Assembly: GCA_964567745.1 (NCBI GenBank)
Contig: CAZMNY010000004.1
Location: 1 to 64,000 of the forward strand
Reading direction: 5' to 3'
From: CAZMNY01 sp964567745
GTDB taxonomy: Bacteria > Planctomycetota > Planctomycetia > Pirellulales > Pirellulaceae
DNA length: 64,000 nucleotides
A program made the translations under genes and the position numbers. How positions within the stretch are numbered: the stretch's first letter is position 1; each line of letters starts with the position of its first letter. Shown piece after piece: positions 59,444-64,000 of this stretch. The notes beneath the pieces were generated by a model. That model saw only the letters and a program-made list of their open reading frames with translations. It made no database searches and was not told the DNA's origin.

Positions 59444-61156
59444 TTATCGATTCGAGGTCAATGTAATCGTCTCATAAAGTGCGGCGCCGACGCGTTTGCG
59501 GCCGATGACGATGCGGTCAGGGAACACATGGAACAAGTGAATGCTGCCCATATTGTCGCTCAGCACATGGGCCGTCCTCTCGTGAATCTTAAACCCGTTT
59601 CGATGCCGATGACCGAACAAGAATCCGGTAACACGATGTTGATGTAGGAGTCCCAGGATTTCTGTTCCGCCCAGTTGAGGCTGAATGTTGTTGCCGAACG
59701 CGGAAAGCGACGGGTAGTGCGAGACGACGAATACGTGACGGTGCTTGCCGGTCTTCTCGAGATGCTCTCTCAGGTGTTGGATCTCGGCCGGATCGGCTCG
59801 CATCGTCAGAAGCGGCGTCGTGATAAAAGCGCAGTCTCGGTGCTCGACCAATTGGTGAGGCTTGCTTCCTGTGTATTTCTCATACAATGCGGTCGGCCCC
59901 TTGAATCCCTCCTTGGCGGCCCCTGCGAGAGCTTGCTTGACGATGGCCGCGTAGTCGGGTCGTTTCTGGGGCGCCGACGAGTATGACGCCTCGACGAAAT
60001 CGTAGTTGAATAGGACATCGTGATTCCCAGGGACAACGATTCGCCGCGGTTTGAGGTCGGCGAAGATCTCATTAAAAATCTTCCATTCCTCGGGCAAGTT
60101 GTTGTTCACCAAATCGCCCGAGACAAACACCAGCTCCGGCTTGAGCACATTGAGCTCGGCGATCGCCTTCTTGGCTCTCTGAATTAGCGTCTCCCGCCCT
60201 CGCTCGCGATCAAACTGCGGATCGGAAACGAGCGCAAATGTGAACTCGGGTTTCTTGGTGAGATTCTCGGTGAAGCTGGGGCTGCCGTATTCATCCTGCT
60301 CGGCCGTGTTCATGCGCGGCTGAGTGACCGGATTGGGGACAGACAGACCGAACGTCGGTTCGCTCGCCGATCGTACTTCCGACAGCTCGACTCGGTCCTC
60401 AAAGACTCGAACGAGCGTCACGGCGCCTCGAGCCGACCATCCCGACGAACCGACGGTCCAGATGGGGAGCGATTTTGAATAGAGAGTTTGGTGGCCGTAG
60501 CGAGTTGGATCGAGCTGCGCGGCGACCTTGTGATGTTCGACAAACTCCCAGAATCGGTGAGTTGGAGTCAGTTTCGATCGACTGAATTCTGATTCCTTGC
60601 CGGCAAAGACGACGACTCCCTTGCCGCCGCCGCTTTGCAACTGAGTCGTCATGCGTTCGACCGACTCATCCGGGTTTCCGTGCAGGTCGTTGGCAAAAAC
60701 TAGCTGCACGTCGTTGATTGTTTGGACGCTGTTCGAGACGTCTCGCTTGGGAAAATGTTTGAGATAGGTCTTAAATCCCTCGGCCTTTCCATCTCGGTGG
60801 CCAGGCGTCAACATCAAGGGGACTTCGACTTTGTCTAGTTGTTCGCTGACTGTGGCCAAGTCGGCGTCGGATCCGCTCCAGGTGAGTGAGCCGAGAACGA
60901 CGAACGCGTCAGGTTTCAACGCGTTCACCAGTTCGACGCTCTTCGTCAAACTTGGCTCGGCCGTCTTCGCGAGAAAGTCTCTGACTGAGCCTCGTTCGTC
61001 GACAATCTCCTTGGCCGGGAGCTTCGTGATGTACGGATTGGAAATGACAGCAATCGTCGCCAGCGGCTTCGGTTCGGCTGCACGGCTTGCCGGCGCCAAA
61101 CATGATACGAGCGTAACGGCAACCGCGAGGCATGCGAGTCGTGGTAGAGTCAACAC
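59444..61156 (-). CDS. Secreted calcineurin-like metallophosphoesterase with a degenerate N-terminal duplicate
   Basis: A 570-residue exported protein; GTG start at 61156 with GGAG nine bases upstream. Signal peptide 1-26. Residues about 295-540 are an intact calcineurin-type phosphoesterase: FALVSDPQFD, ELVFVSGDLVNNN, RRIVVPGNHDVLF, VVSHYPSLSAFG and GFLFGHRHRNGFKIH carry the metal-binding Asp, His and Asn. Residues about 33-250 repeat the same layout with key residues lost: IAVISNPYI for VSDPQ, FVVLGSLTWSG for VSGDLVN and LMLTPGHRDG for VPGNHD. The first copy is therefore probably structural. Substrate unknown; phosphate ester or sugar phosphate in the periplasm is inferred. Confidence 0.85.
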   Translation of the reverse strand: MLTLPRLACLAVAVTLVSCLAPASRAAEPKPLATIAVISNPYITKLPAKEIVDERGSVRDFLAKTAEPSLTKSVELVNALKPDAFVVLGSLTWSGSDADLATVSEQLDKVEVPLMLTPGHRDGKAEGFKTYLKHFPKRDVSNSVQTINDVQLVFANDLHGNPDESVERMTTQLQSGGGKGVVVFAGKESEFSRSKLTPTHRFWEFVEHHKVAAQLDPTRYGHQTLYSKSLPIWTVGSSGWSARGAVTLVRVFEDRVELSEVRSASEPTFGLSVPNPVTQPRMNTAEQDEYGSPSFTENLTKKPEFTFALVSDPQFDRERGRETLIQRAKKAIAELNVLKPELVFVSGDLVNNNLPEEWKIFNEIFADLKPRRIVVPGNHDVLFNYDFVEASYSSAPQKRPDYAAIVKQALAGAAKEGFKGPTALYEKYTGSKPHQLVEHRDCAFITTPLLTMRADPAEIQHLREHLEKTGKHRHVFVVSHYPSLSAFGNNIQPQLGGTEILGLLHQHRVTGFLFGHRHRNGFKIHERTAHVLSDNMGSIHLFHVFPDRIVIGRKRVGAALYETITLTSNR

Positions 61157-61244
61157 CTTCTCTATCTCCGCTCAAAGGAAGTGCTAGTCGAGAAGCAATG
61201 TCATCTCATCAGACCACAAGCGAGATGGTAGTACCGCTGAGCAC

Positions 61245-62009
61245 TCAATTCGAGTATTCACGTCTGGAAAAGACCAGCATACCCAAAATCAGCAGGCCTG
61301 CGACTAACCAGGCGAGGGTGTTGAAAGCGGCATCGCCGGGAATCGGAACGAAAAGGTTCCGCTCGCCCATTTCAATGTCGAGATCCTTGGCGGATTCGAA
61401 AATCATGCATTTCGTATAGAAAGAGACGGCAATGCGTTTCGCCGTCCCCGGCATGTTGCCGACAAATGTCTCGACAAACAGTGCGTAGACGAGCGAAATA
61501 ATCGTCGCTCGACGGAACAATGCGCTGAGCAGCAGAAACAGGGCCACGTAGCCTAACGTCGACAAGAAAACGCTGGGCCAAACCAGCGGCCAGGCTTGCC
61601 GTCCAGCGCTGCCAGCGAGCCAGACCATCAACAACAGGCTCCCCATCGTCCAGAAAAGGGCGAGCACGGCCGCAGCTGAAAACTTCGATACATAGACCAT
61701 CGGTCGCGGCAGCGGCGAAACAAGTAGATAGACAAGTGTCTTCTCTTCACGGTCAGCGGCGATCCCTGACGATGCAGAGGCGAGGCAATATATCGGCAGC
61801 AAGAATGAAATGTGCAGAACAAGAAAAATCTCAATAAAGTCTTCCGCCGATCTGTCTCGTCGCATCGACCACGCCGTGATCACCATTCCCACGAACGCAA
61901 TCAGGACCAAGCAGACCAGCGTCTGACGCGAACGCACAAGTCGCCTCAGGGCGACCGCGAACAGTTGCCAAGCGGCGACAAAGTGGCCGGTGATTCCTGA
62001 TTCCTGCAT
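61245..62009 (-). CDS. ABC-2 type transporter permease
   Basis: A 254-residue integral membrane protein; ATG 62009 preferred over TTG 62012. Six TM helices are visible: TLVCLVLIAFVGMVITAW, IFLVLHISFLLPIYCLA, FSAAAVLALFWTMGSLLLMVWLAG, FLSTLGYVALFLLLSALF, IISLVYALFVETFVG and TLAWLVAGLLILGMLVF. The conserved block AADREEKTLVYLLVSPLPRP before TM3 is typical of NosY/ABC-2 permeases. It follows the ATPase gene by about 70 bp and is the last gene of the ABC cluster. It probably pairs with the adjacent ATPase at 62082-63032 in export across the inner membrane. Confidence 0.88.
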   Translation of the reverse strand: MQESGITGHFVAAWQLFAVALRRLVRSRQTLVCLVLIAFVGMVITAWSMRRDRSAEDFIEIFLVLHISFLLPIYCLASASSGIAADREEKTLVYLLVSPLPRPMVYVSKFSAAAVLALFWTMGSLLLMVWLAGSAGRQAWPLVWPSVFLSTLGYVALFLLLSALFRRATIISLVYALFVETFVGNMPGTAKRIAVSFYTKCMIFESAKDLDIEMGERNLFVPIPGDAAFNTLAWLVAGLLILGMLVFSRREYSN

Positions 62010-62081
62010 CAATCGCCGCCCTGTTCCAGTTGCGATGTTTCCGCTTTGCTATTCATCCGTCGTTCCTTCTCCAATCCTCGG

Positions 62082-63032
62082 CTACCGAGGTCGGTTGGCG
62101 AGTTCCATCAAGTAGTCGAATACTGCTTCGGTCGAGGCGTCGACAACCTCAAGTCGGTCAACGTCAACTCCTTCGCGCACCACTAATTCGCCGAAGGAGC
62201 GGAAGAACGCGGTCGGATGCTCTACTTCAAGTAATATCTCCCCGTCATCCAATTCAGCGGAATTCACCGTCGGCATTCGCATCAACTCAACCGCCATGGA
62301 GCGTACGTCCGTTGTTCCAACGCGGACTTTCGTCGGATGATCCGCCAGCATGGCGCGAATCTCTTGGAGCGTACCTGACGCCAAGATCCGACCTCGGCAT
62401 ATGAACAAGATACTGTCGGCCAGTTTGTCCATTTCGTCCAAGATATGGCTCGACAATAGAATCGCTTTTCCCTGTTCGACGAGTTTTCTAAACAGTCGAG
62501 TCATTTCGAGCCGTCCAACCGGGTCGACACCGTTGAGCGGCTCGTCGAGCACGATCAGATCGGGGTCGTGGACCAAGGCCTGAGCTAGTTTGATCCGTTG
62601 CCGCATGCCTTTGGAATAGGATCCCAGTCGGCGATCCGCACGCTCGTCCATTCCGACTTGATTGACGACTTCGTCGGCGCGGTCGATTGCGGCTCCTCGG
62701 CGGAAGCCGTGAAGTCGAGCAATGAATCGCACGAAAGCTCGGCCAGTCATTTCTTCATAGAACGCGTCGACGTCAGGGCAATACCCGATGTGACGTTTGG
62801 CACCGGGCGACCACGCGACCTTGCCAGAGACACGAACGTCGCCAAGGCTTGGCCGTAACTGGCCGGTCAGAAGTTTGATAAGCGTGCTCTTGCCCGCGCC
62901 ATTGTGACCTACCAACCCGGTAATGCCCGGTTGAATTTCCAGCGAGACATCGTTCACGCCGATTACCGGACCGTACCACTTCGATACCGACGTGAACTGA
63001 CACATTGGATTTCCGGACTCGCGTTTGCTCAT
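62082..63032 (-). CDS. ABC transporter ATP-binding protein
   Basis: A 316-residue ATPase. The start is ATG 63032, whose ATGA overlaps the stop of the upstream permease gene (63029-63032); a longer frame to 63206 is only the antisense of that permease. Walker A is GLVGHNGAGKSTLIKLLTG (about residues 39-57). The signature is LGSYSKGMRQRIKLAQALV, Walker B is DLIVLDEPLNGVD, and the switch His is in ILLSSHILDEM. The C-terminal 90 residues form a regulatory domain (ASGTLQEIRAML, VRVGTTDVRSMAVELM, STEAVFDYLMELAN). Translational coupling with its permease neighbours indicates one exporter. Confidence 0.95.
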   Translation of the reverse strand: MSKRESGNPMCQFTSVSKWYGPVIGVNDVSLEIQPGITGLVGHNGAGKSTLIKLLTGQLRPSLGDVRVSGKVAWSPGAKRHIGYCPDVDAFYEEMTGRAFVRFIARLHGFRRGAAIDRADEVVNQVGMDERADRRLGSYSKGMRQRIKLAQALVHDPDLIVLDEPLNGVDPVGRLEMTRLFRKLVEQGKAILLSSHILDEMDKLADSILFICRGRILASGTLQEIRAMLADHPTKVRVGTTDVRSMAVELMRMPTVNSAELDDGEILLEVEHPTAFFRSFGELVVREGVDVDRLEVVDASTEAVFDYLMELANRPR

Positions 63033-63907
63033 TGCACTACTCTCACCGCTCGAACCTTGGGGATGATGGCGATAAGCGAGATGACGCAAATACTGACGAC
63101 GATCAACACGGCTGGGATTAGATGAGTCGCATCGTTCTTGAGGTCGATTCCGAAGCACCACGTGCCAACGATCCAAATGTCGTGCCAGAGCCCGAGCAGG
63201 TTCCAATAGCGGTTGTCGTAGGTACGCTGCAAAATTCTGCCAATTGTTGGCAGCAGAAAGAACAAGCAGGCGAACGACATCACAAGTGGGACCGTCTTTT
63301 GCAGCCAGGACGCCATGGCGACGACGAGCAGGCTCAAAGTAACAGACAGCACAGCTCCGTAGCCGACGATGCCGACCAGAATTCCCGTGTTCTCGCCGTA
63401 GTAATCCATTGTCTCGCTCAAGTAGCCGTACTCAGCAAACAAAATCAAAGCGGGAATCGTGGTTGTCAGCGAAATCAGCAGCCCAATGGCAAGCAGTTTT
63501 CCAATGACGTAGTGCCAGCGATTGATCCTTCGCGAAAGGTAGAACGTCAGGCCTCCTTCGCGCATGTCATTCCCGATCAACATGGCGCTCCCAAACACCA
63601 GTATCAACATGGTGACGGTGCTTTGAGCCAACATGAACTCTCGATACGCTTCGCCTTTCCCCGAAGCCCCTTGCAAGACGCCATCGACGAATCTCGCGAA
63701 TCCGGGCGCCTGGCTGACGATTTGAAATTTGGCGTAGATCATTGCGAACATGAAAAGAAACGCGAACGCCGCGATCGCCAGCAAGATCCAGAAGAGTTTG
63801 CGGCGGATAACCAACATGAAACCGGTGCGCGCAATCGGCCAGCAGGCGTACCATGCGGGACGGAGGTCTTGCGACCAATCGCGATAGAATGTCGATTTCA
63901 AATCCAT
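63029..63907 (-). CDS. ABC-2 type transporter permease
   Basis: A 292-residue membrane protein. Hydrophobic helices include LFWILLAIAAFAFLFMFAMIY, VTMLILVFGSAMLIGNDM, VIGKLLAIGLLISLTTTIPAL, ILVGIVGYGAVLSVTLSLLVV, LVMSFACLFFLLPTIG and AVLIVVSICVISLIAIIP. The loop GNDMREGGLTFYLSRRINRW, before helix 3, matches the ABC-2 family. It starts one base after the stop of the upstream ATPase gene and overlaps the next ATPase by ATGA, so four genes in a row are translationally linked. It likely pairs with the partial ATPase to its right. Confidence 0.88.
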   Translation of the reverse strand: MDLKSTFYRDWSQDLRPAWYACWPIARTGFMLVIRRKLFWILLAIAAFAFLFMFAMIYAKFQIVSQAPGFARFVDGVLQGASGKGEAYREFMLAQSTVTMLILVFGSAMLIGNDMREGGLTFYLSRRINRWHYVIGKLLAIGLLISLTTTIPALILFAEYGYLSETMDYYGENTGILVGIVGYGAVLSVTLSLLVVAMASWLQKTVPLVMSFACLFFLLPTIGRILQRTYDNRYWNLLGLWHDIWIVGTWCFGIDLKNDATHLIPAVLIVVSICVISLIAIIPKVRAVRVVQ

Positions 63908-63908
63908 A

Positions 63909-64000
63909 TCAACGCATGTCCTCGATCGGCTCAGAACTCTCTGCTTCTAACGTCGTCCCCGTTGCCGAACCAATCACACGGTGATAAACCGCTTCCAAGT
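63909..64000 (-). CDS. 3' end of another ABC-type ATPase gene (partial)
   Basis: Only about 30 codons are inside the window. The minus frame reads LEAVYHRVIGSATGTTLEAE, then SSEPIEDMR and TGA at 63909-63911. The opening LEAVYHRVIG resembles the last helix of an ABC ATPase (LEEVFxRLTG), and the position directly before a permease supports that. The rest lies beyond the right edge. Confidence 0.6.
   Translation of the reverse strand, partial: LEAVYHRVIGSATGTTLEAESSEPIEDMR

Noticed and set aside
62082..63206. Long form of the ABC ATPase frame with 58 extra N-terminal residues
   Set aside because: The extra part is antisense-like Arg/His-rich sequence overlapping the upstream permease gene; the ATGA-coupled ATG at 63032 is the natural start.
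1..64000. CRISPR arrays, tRNA or rRNA genes, prophage genes
   Set aside because: No regularly spaced repeats with unique spacers, no rRNA-like sequence, no cloverleaf-like element I could support, and no phage structural genes.

Overview
The window looks like a chromosomal segment of a planctomycete (Planctomycetota, probably Pirellulales-like). The call rests on family content. There are two PVC-type cytochrome proteins (membrane-bound dehydrogenase-like propeller, HEAT repeats and CxxCH), a DUF1592/DUF1552 pair, a DUF1549-DUF1553/DUF1501 pair, a formylglycine sulfatase, secreted PQQ-like propellers and Tat-exported sugar isomerase-like proteins. Shine-Dalgarno sites are often weak, and several genes appear to start at GTG or TTG. 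No rRNA, tRNA, CRISPR array or prophage was seen.

Layout. 1-745: tail of an unknown gene ending in a 15-bp tandem repeat, a strong terminator, then repeat-rich non-coding DNA. 746-2002: a sigma-70 factor whose stop codon lies in the target site of a deleted IS5-like element, followed by a 35-aa membrane peptide. 2076-12286: housekeeping and processing genes, namely an amidohydrolase-dipeptidase fusion, a DUF885 peptidase, a PP-loop ATPase, RNase III, an HtrA protease, a GlmU-like protein and a TM2 protein. 12358-21718: two paralogous PQQ-propeller proteins carrying an internal methyltransferase-like domain (one with an intact SAM motif, one degenerate), a DUF4198 protein, an unknown protein and a sulfatase. 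21867-30676: three reverse-strand genes for secreted multidomain cytochrome and DUF1552/DUF1592 proteins.

30811-46642 is the most distinctive part. It is a reverse-strand run of eight genes: an 809-aa TPR protein, a roughly 2570-aa TPR and beta-domain protein, ExbB/TolQ-like, two ExbD/TolR-like proteins, a single-TM protein, a DUF4159 membrane protein and a TPR protein. It looks like an energised (proton-motive-force coupled) envelope machine with very large periplasmic TPR partners. The two largest proteins share a recurring beta module marked by an acidic D-x-D-x-D loop and an SGVF/TGVF-like motif; I do not recognise it as a named family.

47149-64000: a DUF1501 plus DUF1549/1553 pair, a MITE-like element, a peroxiredoxin-like protein, a Gfo/Idh/MocA oxidoreductase next to a ThuA-propeller-cytochrome fusion, a decaying TPR locus, a Tat-exported sugar isomerase-like protein, a two-domain metallophosphoesterase, and an ABC exporter cluster (ATPase, permease, ATPase, permease) running off the right edge.

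All function calls come from reading motifs and domain order. No database search was possible, so domain boundaries are approximate.
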